Source: Methanocella_A sp035319305 (GTDB lineage Archaea; Halobacteriota; Methanocellia; Methanocellales; Methanocellaceae). Taken from it: DNA of 12,510 nucleotides. The notes below the pieces were generated by a model that saw nothing but the letters and a program-made list of their open reading frames with translations, did not search any database and had not been told where the DNA came from. Where the stretch lies: the NCBI GenBank assembly GCA_035319305.1, contig DATHCY010000128.1, positions 1-12,510 of the forward strand, in the 5' to 3' direction. Made by a program: the position numbers and the translations under genes. Shown here piece after piece: positions 6,022-12,510 of this stretch; the first letter of the stretch is position 1, and every line of letters starts with the position of its first letter.

Positions 6022-7041
6022 TTACTGTTTGCTGGCCATGGCGATATATAGCAGATCGCTTAAAATAGCGCTGGCGGTTTCGACCGACCCCGCGCCTTTG
6101 CCGACGACTACAATTCCGCCAGCGAGTTGGGTCTCGATGAGGGCAGCGTTCAGCGTGCCCTGGACTGCCAGCGGATGGGTCTTAGGCACCAGCCTAGGGC
6201 TGACCCTGAGTATCTTTTCGGTGCCGTTTGGCCGGACTTCGCCGATCAGCTTGACCACGTAACCATTATCGCTGGCCAGCTTCAGCGCCTCTAGGGTAAT
6301 GCTGGAGATGCCTTCGACGCTGACATCCCGAAGGGTTACATCCATACCAAACAGGGAGTTGGCCAGGATCACGATTTTCAGCGCTGTGTCGATGCCTTCG
6401 ACGTCGTAGGTGGGATCCGCCTCAGCGTATCCCAGTTCCTTAGCCTCAGAGAGCACCATCTCGTACGGCAGCTCCTCGTCGATCATCCGGGTAAGGATGT
6501 AGTTGCAGGTGCCATTGAAAATGCCCTTTACACCGCGGATCTCGTTGCCTGCGAGGGGTGACCTGATCAGGTTAAAGACCGGCATCGCGCCGCCGACCGT
6601 GGCTTCAAACAGGAGGGACGCCCTATTAGATCTGGCCAAGTCAGTCAGGGTTTTGTATTTCAGCGCTATCGGTCCCTTGTTGGAGGTGACCACGTGCCTG
6701 CCCTGACTGAGGGCTTCGGTGATATAGTCGAGCCCAGGCTCCCCGGTCCGGGCGTCAGTCGGGGTGACCTCGACCAGGACGTCGTAGTCCACTTCGCGGA
6801 CCACATCCATGCTCGACAAATTGCCTATCCTTTTCAGGGTCCCGTCCCGCTTCCCTTTCAATATGGCTGCTGGGTCGAGCCCGTCCGGGTTCACGACGGC
6901 TCCCTTGGAGTCTGCGACCGCCACCACCCTGAACGAGATGCCTTTATCCGGATAGATACTGCCACCATCGGCAAGCACCTTTAGTACGCCCCGACCGACG
7001 CTGCCCATGCCGATGATTGCGATCCTGACCGTCTTCACCAC
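6022..7041 (-). CDS. hom: Homoserine dehydrogenase
   Basis: A 339-residue NAD(P)-dependent enzyme reducing aspartate semialdehyde to homoserine, the branch point to threonine and methionine. Visible motifs: the Rossmann loop GMGSVG (11-16), TSNKGPIA (119-126), VGGAMPVF (149-156), FNGTCNYIL (175-183), the family signature EADPTYDVEGIDTALK (207-222) with the catalytic-region Asp/Lys, and the C-terminal GKGAGSVETASAILSDL (314-330). It ends there, without the C-terminal ACT domain found in many longer homologues. The start is GTG at 7039-7041, preceded by GGAGG at 7052-7056. The gene follows the ACT-domain gene by 5 bases, so the two are co-transcribed and probably translationally coupled. The ACT protein is the likely feedback sensor. 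Confidence 0.95.
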   Translation of the reverse strand: MVKTVRIAIIGMGSVGRGVLKVLADGGSIYPDKGISFRVVAVADSKGAVVNPDGLDPAAILKGKRDGTLKRIGNLSSMDVVREVDYDVLVEVTPTDARTGEPGLDYITEALSQGRHVVTSNKGPIALKYKTLTDLARSNRASLLFEATVGGAMPVFNLIRSPLAGNEIRGVKGIFNGTCNYILTRMIDEELPYEMVLSEAKELGYAEADPTYDVEGIDTALKIVILANSLFGMDVTLRDVSVEGISSITLEALKLASDNGYVVKLIGEVRPNGTEKILRVSPRLVPKTHPLAVQGTLNAALIETQLAGGIVVVGKGAGSVETASAILSDLLYIAMASKQ

Positions 7042-7046
7042 TATTA

Positions 7047-7547
7047 TTAAGCCTCCGTATCGATGGGCTCGATCACAAGCAAATCCTTCTCCCGGGCGAT
7101 CTCCCGCAGCAGGCTCATGGCTTTTCTGGACTCCTCTTTTCCCATCGCATTGATCCCGATGCGGGCCGATGATTTGAGTTTAATGCCCGGCATACTCATA
7201 GCCAGATCGACGATCTCAGCGTAGCCGGTCTTATCGATCTGATCGATGGTGTCCCTGATGTCCGAATGGATAATATGGCCGACCAAGATGACCGTGCGGT
7301 GCTCTTGCAGCTTGGCCTCGTTGACCCGGATGATCCTGATATCCTTCTCTTCCAGACGGCGCTTCAGCTCTTCCAGGCCATCGCTAATGTCGAAGGTAAC
7401 CTGGATGGGGATGGCCCCACGGAGCGTCCGCTTCTCGTGATGATGTACTACACTGACTATGTTTCCTCCTGAGTCCGAGATCGGCACCAGAGCGTTAACC
7501 AGTTGTCCGGGAATATCTTTCAGCTCTAAATCCATCGTTACTCTCAT
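7047..7547 (-). CDS. ACT-domain amino-acid-sensing protein
   Basis: A 166-residue protein with an N-terminal ACT domain (about residues 3-75). It opens with a beta strand RVTMDLELKDIPGQL, where the Gly after the first strand marks the usual ligand-binding turn, followed by GGNIVSVVHHHEKR. The second half (about 84-165) has another alternating alpha/beta pattern (VILVGHIIHSDIRDTIDQI; SSARIGINAMGKEES) and may be a second ACT-like or ferredoxin-like unit. There are no catalytic residues. It is the first gene of a two-gene operon with homoserine dehydrogenase, which lacks its own ACT domain. A separate regulatory subunit responding to threonine, methionine or a related amino acid is therefore likely, though this is inference from position. 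The ATG at 7545-7547 has GGTGG at 7556-7560 as ribosome binding site. Confidence 0.85.
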   Translation of the reverse strand: MRVTMDLELKDIPGQLVNALVPISDSGGNIVSVVHHHEKRTLRGAIPIQVTFDISDGLEELKRRLEEKDIRIIRVNEAKLQEHRTVILVGHIIHSDIRDTIDQIDKTGYAEIVDLAMSMPGIKLKSSARIGINAMGKEESRKAMSLLREIAREKDLLVIEPIDTEA

Positions 7548-7591
7548 CTATTGTCCACCGTCGAAAGCGTCATACTACTTGTAGTCCGACC

Positions 7592-7608
7592 TGATATAAG
7601 GTTATTGG
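7592..7608 (-). promoter_or_regulatory. Promoter of the ACT-homoserine dehydrogenase operon
   Basis: The minus strand reads AATAACCTTATATCAG; the CTTATATC box lies about 50 bases before the ATG of the ACT gene, predicting a leader of about 25 bases that carries the GGTGG site. Inferred from sequence and spacing only. Confidence 0.45.
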
Positions 7609-7780
7609 TTGTGGAGAACATTTTCCGGCTGAGGCGTTTGACTTACTGCGATATCCGCCTATTGGAAATACATAAATTAATAAAGCGGTTTTGCTGCTGG
7701 TGCTGGTCTGACAACTTTACAACCATAGATATAAGTGCAACAGATCAATTCTTTAAAGAAAGCCTTCGACGAATTTCGCC

Positions 7781-7788
7781 GAGGAGGT
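7781..7788 (+). promoter_or_regulatory. Ribosome binding site fixing the nitroreductase start
   Basis: GAGGAGGT lies 6 bases before the ATG at 7795. It settles that start over an upstream in-frame start that would add 20 residues. A TATA-like box GATATAAGT (7728-7736) lies about 30 bases before a plausible transcript start. Confidence 0.7.
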
Positions 7789-7794
7789 TTATCT

Positions 7795-8310
7795 ATGGAA
7801 GTGTCCGATGCTATCCGTTTTCGCAGATCTATAAGACGCTACAAGGACGATGAGATCCCCGATGAGTACGTGGAAAAGATACTGTGGGCAGGCCAGCTGG
7901 CGCCATCCGCGGGTAACCTTCAGGGCAGGGAATTCGTGGTCACACGGGATGCTGCCATGCGGGAAAACATTTGCGATGCAGCCCTAAAACAGCGGTTCAT
8001 CAAGGAGGCCCCGGTCTGCATTGTGATATGTACCAATCTGGGCCGATCGAAACGCAAATATGGCAAGCGTGCAGAGCTGTACGTCCTGCAGGACGCCGCT
8101 GCTTCCGCAATGAACATGATGCTGCAGGCCGTAGACCTCGGCCTCGGGACCTGCTGGGTGGGGGCGTTTGACGAAAAGGCCGTGGCCGAGGTGCTCGGAT
8201 TGCCCGTTGGCATCAGGCCTGTGGCAATACTACCTGTAGGAGTGCCTGACGAAATACCGTCCGCCCCGACCCGGCTATGGTTGGATATCGTGCATCACGA
8301 GAGGTGGTGA
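7795..8310 (+). CDS. Nitroreductase-family FMN oxidoreductase
   Basis: A 171-residue member of the nitroreductase fold, which uses FMN and NAD(P)H. The sequence shows the N-terminal phosphate-binding arginines RRSIRRY (10-16), the FMN loop APSAGNLQ (36-43), the helix QDAAASAMNMMLQAVDLGLG, then TCWVGAFDE and the final PVAILPVGVPDE strand. These are standard for the small single-domain members in archaea. Function as dimers is usual. The physiological substrate cannot be read from sequence; quinones, nitro compounds, flavins and iodotyrosine-type dehalogenation are all known in the family. It converges on the multicopper oxidase gene with a 20-base gap. A joint redox-stress role is conceivable but not shown. 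Confidence 0.92.
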   Translation: MEVSDAIRFRRSIRRYKDDEIPDEYVEKILWAGQLAPSAGNLQGREFVVTRDAAMRENICDAALKQRFIKEAPVCIVICTNLGRSKRKYGKRAELYVLQDAAASAMNMMLQAVDLGLGTCWVGAFDEKAVAEVLGLPVGIRPVAILPVGVPDEIPSAPTRLWLDIVHHERW

Positions 8311-8330
8311 CCCGGAATCAATAAACTATT

Positions 8331-10361
8331 TCAGGGGTCATCTTTCACTACCTTGTAGGGCCGCATCATCTCGTTGTCTTCGTGCTCCAGGATATGGCAG
8401 TGCCATACGTAGCCCGGTCCTTCCGTGGCATCGAATGGATAGGGCTCGCCGTTGAGCTGGGCGAATCGTATACGGATCGTCGTTACCTTATTCGGGTACG
8501 CCTTGATCGTATCTTTCCAGCCGACCTCTCCGGGCTCGGGCCCGGTTTCAGTGCCAGCTATGAGATATGGGCCCGGGTCAAGCTCCTTGGGGACGTAATC
8601 CGGCTTAAAGGGAAGAGCTCCGTCGGTCAGCCCGCTGCTGTTTAGCTTTAGCCAGTCTGTATTATAGGTGTCTGCGTAGAAATCCTGCCGCTTTACGAGC
8701 TGGAACTGGACCAGGTGCACGTGCATCGGGTGGGTATCGTCAGTCAGATTGACGAACGTCCAGTCCTCGGTGGTGCCGATCTTCGGCAGTTCGGTTATCG
8801 GCGCGTCCCAGATCGACCCGTTCAGGAAATAGCCAAGCGTGTTATCATTCGCGTCGACCGCCTCGGTCAGCGTGAGGAATCTGGTTTTTACCGGCTCTGG
8901 CAGCGTCGGGAACTCGGGGCCGGCCAGCGTTGGGTTTAGCAACTCCGGCAATGTCTTCGGGCTAAAGCCCTTGGCGTCTTTAACAGTGAATTGCATGACG
9001 AGGCTCGTGTTTTCGTCTGGCGGGGTACCCCCGGAGAACGGAGTCAACGCGCTGTTAGTCATAACGATCTTGGTGCCCGGTTCAAAGCTCGAGAAATCGA
9101 TCAGGATATCGGCCCTTTCAGTCGGGCCCAGAGAGATCGTGGTCAGGGTGACGGCAGACTTCAGGAAGCCGCCATCGCAGCCGATCTGGACGAATGGGAT
9201 ATCATCAGTCTCTTTGGTAAAGGTCAGGGTGACGAAGCGATCGCAGCAGAAGTTCAGCAACCGTAGCCGATACTGGCCTCTATCCACGTCCTTGTTGGGC
9301 CATACTAGGCCGTTGACCATAATGGTATCGCCGAAAAACTCCGGGACCCAGTAGGGATGGACGTCGGGGAGATCCCCTACAACCGGTAGTGCGAGGCCGT
9401 TTTCGCCGCTGCAGTCCTTCTCGAAGAACGACCGATCCTGGATGATGAGGGGCAATTCGAAATCTCCCGAAGGCAGCAATGGCTCCACCTCACTGCCGGG
9501 GTCGCGGATCAGGAAGTACCCGCTCAAACCGGCATATACATTGAGCCGTGTCATGCCCAAGGAGTGATCATGGTAGAAAAAGGCTGCCGGCTCCTGATCA
9601 TTGAGGAAGGTGAACGTGTTAGAGACAAACTCCGGGCCGGTAAGACCATTGTGGGTAAACCACGCTTCAGACCTGCCATCAAAGATCGAGGACTGCTCTC
9701 CACCATGCCTATGTGGGGTCAGGGGTATCGGTGCCTGAGCATCCGGATAGCCCGGGGGGAAAGGCTCGAAAGGAGGTGTTGGCATGGGAATATTATTGGG
9801 ATTCGCGAAGTGAATCGTGGGATCAACCGGCAGGAACTGAGCCGTAGTCATGTTATTTATCCAGGTGATTTTCGTGGTGACGCCCCTTATGACGTCGAAC
9901 ATTGGGCCCGGTGTCGACTGAAAGATCATGTCGTCATCGCTGGATTGACCTTTGACCTTGCCAGAGAATGCTAGGACGGTCGTCGGTCCGAACCCGGTGC
10001 TATTGCCGTTCTCATCCTTCAGCGGCAGGATCTGCTGCTTAAAGGCGCTTGCGGAAACGTCGACAAGCCCGTCCTTTCCTATGATGAACGCCGGGGGCAG
10101 AACCAGCTGGTTGACGAACTTAGGGATGCAGGACGGATCGACTGTGCCAGTGACGGTGCCGCTTGCACATGCAGCGTCAGCCGCCCCGATCATCCTGCCG
10201 GCGCCCCCGGTGACTGCGAAGGCGCCAGCCATCATACCGGTCAATTTTAAAAAAGTCCGCCGGTTGACTGCGTTCAGTTTGATGATATCTCGATCGGTTT
10301 TATGGACATCATCTTTTAAGGTGCGTGAGGAACTTTTTGTAGTTGGGTCTAGGTTTATCAA
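8331..10361 (-). CDS. Tat-exported multicopper oxidase (CotA/bilirubin oxidase-like)
   Basis: A 676-residue three-cupredoxin oxidase. The N-terminus has a twin-arginine signal, NRRTFLKLTGMMAGAFAV (R34, R35), so export as a folded protein is expected. All four copper-binding clusters are intact: H217-R-H219 (HRHGG, followed by EAWF), H264-D-H266 (YHDHSLGMTRLNVYAG), H544/H547/H549 (HPMHVHL) and H654-C655-H656 with H660 and the axial M665 (WHCHILEHEDNEMM). The spacing and the EHED block resemble the bacterial spore laccase CotA, including the acidic residue after H660. Such enzymes couple four one-electron oxidations (phenols, bilirubin, metal ions) to reduction of oxygen to water. The start is TTG at 10359-10361, supported by AGGAGGT directly upstream at 10369-10375 and by the absence of any ATG before the Tat motif. 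A full-length laccase-like enzyme in a methanogen background is unexpected and may have been acquired by transfer. Confidence 0.93.
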   Translation of the reverse strand: MINLDPTTKSSSRTLKDDVHKTDRDIIKLNAVNRRTFLKLTGMMAGAFAVTGGAGRMIGAADAACASGTVTGTVDPSCIPKFVNQLVLPPAFIIGKDGLVDVSASAFKQQILPLKDENGNSTGFGPTTVLAFSGKVKGQSSDDDMIFQSTPGPMFDVIRGVTTKITWINNMTTAQFLPVDPTIHFANPNNIPMPTPPFEPFPPGYPDAQAPIPLTPHRHGGEQSSIFDGRSEAWFTHNGLTGPEFVSNTFTFLNDQEPAAFFYHDHSLGMTRLNVYAGLSGYFLIRDPGSEVEPLLPSGDFELPLIIQDRSFFEKDCSGENGLALPVVGDLPDVHPYWVPEFFGDTIMVNGLVWPNKDVDRGQYRLRLLNFCCDRFVTLTFTKETDDIPFVQIGCDGGFLKSAVTLTTISLGPTERADILIDFSSFEPGTKIVMTNSALTPFSGGTPPDENTSLVMQFTVKDAKGFSPKTLPELLNPTLAGPEFPTLPEPVKTRFLTLTEAVDANDNTLGYFLNGSIWDAPITELPKIGTTEDWTFVNLTDDTHPMHVHLVQFQLVKRQDFYADTYNTDWLKLNSSGLTDGALPFKPDYVPKELDPGPYLIAGTETGPEPGEVGWKDTIKAYPNKVTTIRIRFAQLNGEPYPFDATEGPGYVWHCHILEHEDNEMMRPYKVVKDDP

Positions 10362-10466
10362 GGGTGAAACCTCCTAGGTTGCAACCAATAGACATAAAAC
10401 AAGTTATCTATTAATCCATAGGTACTAAAGAAATTAGAATAAAGGGCATTAAGCATTAACTATCAC

Positions 10467-10525
10467 GAAAAAAGTGCTGAGTTGACGCTTATTTATGGAA
10501 AAAAAGTGCCGAGCTGGCGTTTATT
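10467..10525. repeat. Two-copy imperfect direct repeat, 32-bp period
   Basis: GAAAAAAGTGCTGAGTTGACG (from 10467; quoted in part) recurs 32 bases later as AAAAAAAGTGCCGAGCTGGC and both continue CG(C/T)TTATT. The copies differ at a few transition positions. They lie about 105-165 bases upstream of the oxidase start and, read in the oxidase direction, each ends in a T-run. They could be operator sites for the oxidase gene or flank sequence related to the neighbouring element. Confidence 0.6.
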
Positions 10526-10617
10526 GTCGAAGAGCGCAGAAAGGTAGAAGGCTCGATAGTATTATCCATCCCACCCTGAAATATTATTACTCAATATTTT
10601 TACCATGTTCACCCTTG

Positions 10618-11062
10618 GGTAGCACGAAAACAATAAAACATTTTTTTTGGGGGGGGTGGGGGCGAAAACTTGAGTGGCTCTGAGTTCACAACCAAAACCA
10701 TAAATTGCAAAAAAACGCAATTAAATCCCTATGACACAAATAACACTGACTTAAAACACGAACAATCGTCTCGAAGACCATAATACACCAAACTAAAATA
10801 CTGCCAGCGAAAACAACGACGACAGCGCCCTCGTTATGCTATCAGCTGCCATGTAATGGCTTCCGCAGAGCAGAAGTGGAAACGATTACTGGTTTAGTTT
10901 GGTGTATTATGGTCTTCGAGACGATTGTTCGTGTTTTAAGTCAGTGTTATTTGTGTCATTTGTTTTTAACCGGTGCCTTGGTGCAGTTTGCGGTTTGGTC
11001 GTGAACCTATAGTCATTCAAGTTTTCGTGTCCCCCAAAATGTTTTATTGTTTTTGTGCTACC
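10618..11062. mobile_element. Foldback (MITE-like) element with long inverted arms
   Basis: Two arms, 10618-10797 and 10893-11062, are inverted copies separated by a 95-base spacer. The inner 67 bases of each arm (10731-10797 and 10893-10959) are perfectly complementary. The next 68 bases outward (10663-10730 and 10960-11027) align without gaps at roughly 60 percent identity. The outermost 45 and 35 bases again match well (GGTAGCAC and ATAAAACATTTT shared), differing mainly by a T and G run expansion at 10641-10662. There is no transposase and no open frame. No target duplication could be confirmed; the flanks share only TCAC loosely. A non-autonomous transposon remnant is the best fit. A large hairpin-forming RNA or replication-related palindrome is an alternative. 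Confidence 0.6.
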
Positions 11063-11113
11063 TCACAGGAACTCTGGAAAGCTTCAACAAAATAATAACC
11101 TGAACAGCCAAGA

Positions 11114-11644
11114 TCATCTCCGCCGATTCAGCATCATCTCGAGGTATGACTCCCGGATGAGATCGCCCGTGACTTCCAGCTCCCGCAGGATGGCGATGGC
11201 CTCGTCTCGCTTTGTGATGACGTCATCCAGGTTTTCGGTCTGAAGTTCCACTTCCACGTAGTCGCCAAGCCCCTCGATCCTGTCGAGACACACCTCGGCG
11301 CTCCGGTAACGGTAGATGTGTCGCTCTTTTATGATGTCCATCGTTTTCTTAAAGCCGAGCGATATCAGTATATCCTCCATCTTATCCCTGTCTCCGACCT
11401 CTACCTCTATCTCTTTCCGGGTCTTGCTCAACGCGTCGAGCTTTTTACCTTTATATGTCAGATAGACCATGCTGTCCTGTTCGCGGAGTCGGAGCGCTTC
11501 GTCGGTATCTTTGAAGTCCCGATGGGGCGCGTTGTAGTAAGAGTCGATCTGCAGGACCTTGGTCTGGAGCGCCGCGCCGTTTCTGGCAAGGCGCTTGGAT
11601 AATTCATCCCTGTCCGCAGCCGCCTTAATCTCAACCTCGATCAT
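11114..11644 (-). CDS. cyaB: CYTH-domain protein, class IV adenylate cyclase-like (CyaB)
   Basis: A 176-residue triphosphate tunnel enzyme of the CYTH family. It begins MIEVEIKA, containing the family ExExK motif (E3, E5, K7). Other tunnel-lining residues follow: DSYYN (34-38), ALRLRE with R52 and R54, TYKGKK (63-68), TRKEIEVEV (75-83), IYRY, and CLDRIEGLGDYVEVE (119-133) with the metal-binding acidic residues. The family acts on triphosphates: some members make cyclic AMP, others hydrolyse thiamine triphosphate or inorganic triphosphate. Which applies in methanogens is not known, so the symbol reflects homology only. The ATG at 11642-11644 fits the family start and lies about 26 bases from the TATA box centre, suggesting a leaderless mRNA. 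It is divergent from the HAD gene. Confidence 0.87.
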   Translation of the reverse strand: MIEVEIKAAADRDELSKRLARNGAALQTKVLQIDSYYNAPHRDFKDTDEALRLREQDSMVYLTYKGKKLDALSKTRKEIEVEVGDRDKMEDILISLGFKKTMDIIKERHIYRYRSAEVCLDRIEGLGDYVEVELQTENLDDVITKRDEAIAILRELEVTGDLIRESYLEMMLNRRR

Positions 11645-11664
11645 CGGTGTATACATATTAACCA

Positions 11665-11677
11665 ATATTTATAACCA
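11665..11677 (-). promoter_or_regulatory. Promoter of the CYTH gene (leaderless)
   Basis: The minus strand reads GGTTATAAATATT, a strong archaeal TATA box. Its centre is about 26 bases upstream of the ATG at 11644, so transcription should start at or next to that codon. This argues against the upstream ATG at 11654-11656. Confidence 0.6.
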
Positions 11678-11721
11678 TTTTCGTACAACAGCTTTTTACC
11701 CGTCCGCGCATATTACAGAAT

Positions 11722-12384
11722 ATGAGACGCGCAAAGGCCGTCATTGTGGATATCGACAATACTGCAATGTCGTGTGATCTCAGAAGGGCGGCCCTGTGCA
11801 TGGAGATCGCCGGAAGGCCAGTTTCCGAGGTTGAGGTCCGACAGGATCTGTTCTGCTCCCGCATATTAACAAGCGCACAGCAGGTGCAATATTTTAATGC
11901 ATTCCTGTCCACGAGGTTTATGTTCATGGACTATCCGTATCCGATGGCAGTGGAGACGCTGAATCTATTGCGGAAAAATGATGTCAAGATCATCTTTCTT
12001 TCCGGGCGTTTCCGACTGCCAGTAGATAAAAGTCGAGCCACTATAGAGTTCATGCGGCGCTACGGACTGTTCGAGGAATCCGACGTGGCGATCTTCAAGC
12101 CTTCCATGGACATCTTCGATTTTGATTTTAAGGCGGCTGAGGTGGAATCGCTGAAGAGTTGCTACGAAGTGCTTTGGGCAATAGATGATACGCCCGCTAG
12201 CCTGCGGATCTTTCAAGATGAGGGCATCTTCAGCATCGGAATTACAAACAGCTACCCCGCAGCAAGGTTCGATTTTGCGGATATGATCGTCGACAACTGG
12301 AATGAGGTGGCGGCGGGCGTAATCACCGGCACACTAGCCGTTGTTAAAAGGATAACGAACGGTATTGTTGATAACAAGCTTTAA
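11722..12384 (+). CDS. HAD-superfamily phosphatase (polynucleotide phosphatase-like)
   Basis: A 220-residue haloacid dehalogenase-type hydrolase. Motif I is VIVDIDNT with nucleophile D10 and general acid D12. Motif II is FLSGR (92-96). The motif III lysine is probably K137 in FDFKAAEVESL. Motif IV is AIDD (153-156). The arrangement SGR, then a helix with SRATIEFMRRYG, then a Lys-containing segment and AIDDTPASLRIF, resembles the 3'-phosphatase domain of phage-type polynucleotide kinases more than classic sugar phosphatases. Between motifs I and II sits an extra helical stretch (about 18-65) that may form a small cap. The substrate is unknown. The ATG at 11722 has no ribosome binding site; a CTTTTTACC box at 11691-11699 suggests a leaderless start. 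It shares a 77-base divergent promoter region with the CYTH gene. Confidence 0.85.
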   Translation: MRRAKAVIVDIDNTAMSCDLRRAALCMEIAGRPVSEVEVRQDLFCSRILTSAQQVQYFNAFLSTRFMFMDYPYPMAVETLNLLRKNDVKIIFLSGRFRLPVDKSRATIEFMRRYGLFEESDVAIFKPSMDIFDFDFKAAEVESLKSCYEVLWAIDDTPASLRIFQDEGIFSIGITNSYPAARFDFADMIVDNWNEVAAGVITGTLAVVKRITNGIVDNKL

Positions 12385-12415
12385 GTCTCATCAGGGCGTG
12401 AGTAAAACGTCGTCA

Positions 12416-12463
12416 ACATATACAGATAGACGGACTTCGACATTCAATTCATTCGAAAGGTGA
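12416..12463 (+). promoter_or_regulatory. Promoter and ribosome binding site of the FKBP gene
   Basis: ACATATACAG (12416-12425) is a modest TATA-like box. AAAGGTGA (12456-12463) is a good ribosome binding site ending 5 bases before the ATG at 12469. The box itself is weak evidence; the binding site is clear. Confidence 0.45.
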
Positions 12464-12468
12464 AAACC

Positions 12469-12510
12469 ATGGTAGTCCAGAAAGGAGATTTCATCAAGCT
12501 TTCATATACT
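12469..12510 (+). CDS. FKBP-type peptidyl-prolyl isomerase (5' end only)
   Basis: Only the first 14 codons are in the window: MVVQKGDFIKLSYT. The KGDFIKLSYT opening is typical of archaeal FKBP-type (SlyD-like) prolyl isomerases, which catalyse cis-trans isomerisation of proline bonds and act as chaperones. A well-placed GGTGA at 12459-12463 supports this start. The assignment rests on a short stretch, and the gene continues beyond the right edge. Confidence 0.7.
   Translation, partial: MVVQKGDFIKLSYT

Larger units (their letters stand above)
10362..11113. other. Gene-free region holding direct repeats and a foldback element
   Basis: About 750 bases, AT-rich compared with the genes around it. 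From left to right it contains the leader of the oxidase gene, a two-copy imperfect direct repeat (10467-10525) and the inverted-repeat element (10618-11062). It then runs about 50 bases to the end of the CYTH gene. Frames crossing it are short, biased and cut through repeats, so no protein gene is called. Confidence 0.7.

Noticed and set aside
8839..9354. 171-codon plus-strand frame, and others inside the oxidase gene (8382-8645, 9564-9974, 9952-10377)
   Set aside because: All are antisense to a complete multicopper oxidase with every copper motif; they lack ribosome binding sites and domain features.
10495..10683. 62-codon plus-strand frame in the repeat region
   Set aside because: It runs through the direct repeat and into the T/G tract and left arm of the foldback element, giving low-complexity protein; no start signal.
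10467..11062. CRISPR array
   Set aside because: The direct repeat has two imperfect copies with almost no spacer and the large repeat is inverted; no cas genes are nearby.
10605..11070. Target-site duplication flanking the foldback element
   Set aside because: The flanks share only TCAC, and on the left this is not directly adjacent to the arm end. Too short and offset to claim.

Overview
The window looks like a chromosomal segment of a methanogenic archaeon. It carries an archaeal/eukaryotic-type ribosomal protein (S6e), a protein matching methanogenesis marker 12, the PdxT branch of de novo vitamin B6 synthesis, an archaeal SbcD/Mre11-like phosphoesterase, a class IV adenylate-cyclase-like CYTH protein and the start of a short FKBP isomerase. 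Promoters have archaeal form: AT-rich TATA boxes about 25 bases before the inferred transcript start, several with leaderless or very short leaders. Base composition is moderate. A Methanocella-like (Rice Cluster I) host fits best, but that placement is inference from gene content and style, not a database match.

Layout. Bases 1-1036 hold two tandem minus-strand genes for a small secreted repeat protein (the first runs off the left edge). Bases 1372-1683 hold a small unknown plus-strand gene, which converges on rps6e (1756-2187, minus) across a 22-bp perfect palindrome. A SemiSWEET/PQ-loop membrane protein (2400-2705, minus) follows. Next is a gene-poor gap with a possible structured RNA around 2880-2960. 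An SbcD-like phosphoesterase (3198-4052, minus) is divergent from methanogenesis marker 12 (4198-5151, plus), which converges on pdxT (5173-5778, minus). An ACT-domain regulator and homoserine dehydrogenase form a tight minus-strand operon (7547 to 6022). A nitroreductase (7795-8310, plus) converges on a Tat-exported multicopper oxidase (8331-10361, minus). Bases 10362-11113 have no gene. They hold a 32-bp-period direct repeat and a 445-bp foldback element with long inverted arms, 67 bp of each arm perfectly matched. The right end holds a CYTH protein (minus) divergent from a HAD phosphatase (plus), then the first 14 codons of an FKBP-type prolyl isomerase.

Most genes are ordinary housekeeping and biosynthesis (translation, threonine/methionine precursors, pyridoxal phosphate, methanogenesis). 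The accessory parts are the duplicated secreted FPTIVQ-repeat proteins, the multicopper oxidase with a complete set of copper ligands (unexpected in a strict anaerobe), and the foldback element. No CRISPR array, transposase, convincing tRNA or rRNA, or obvious defence system is visible.
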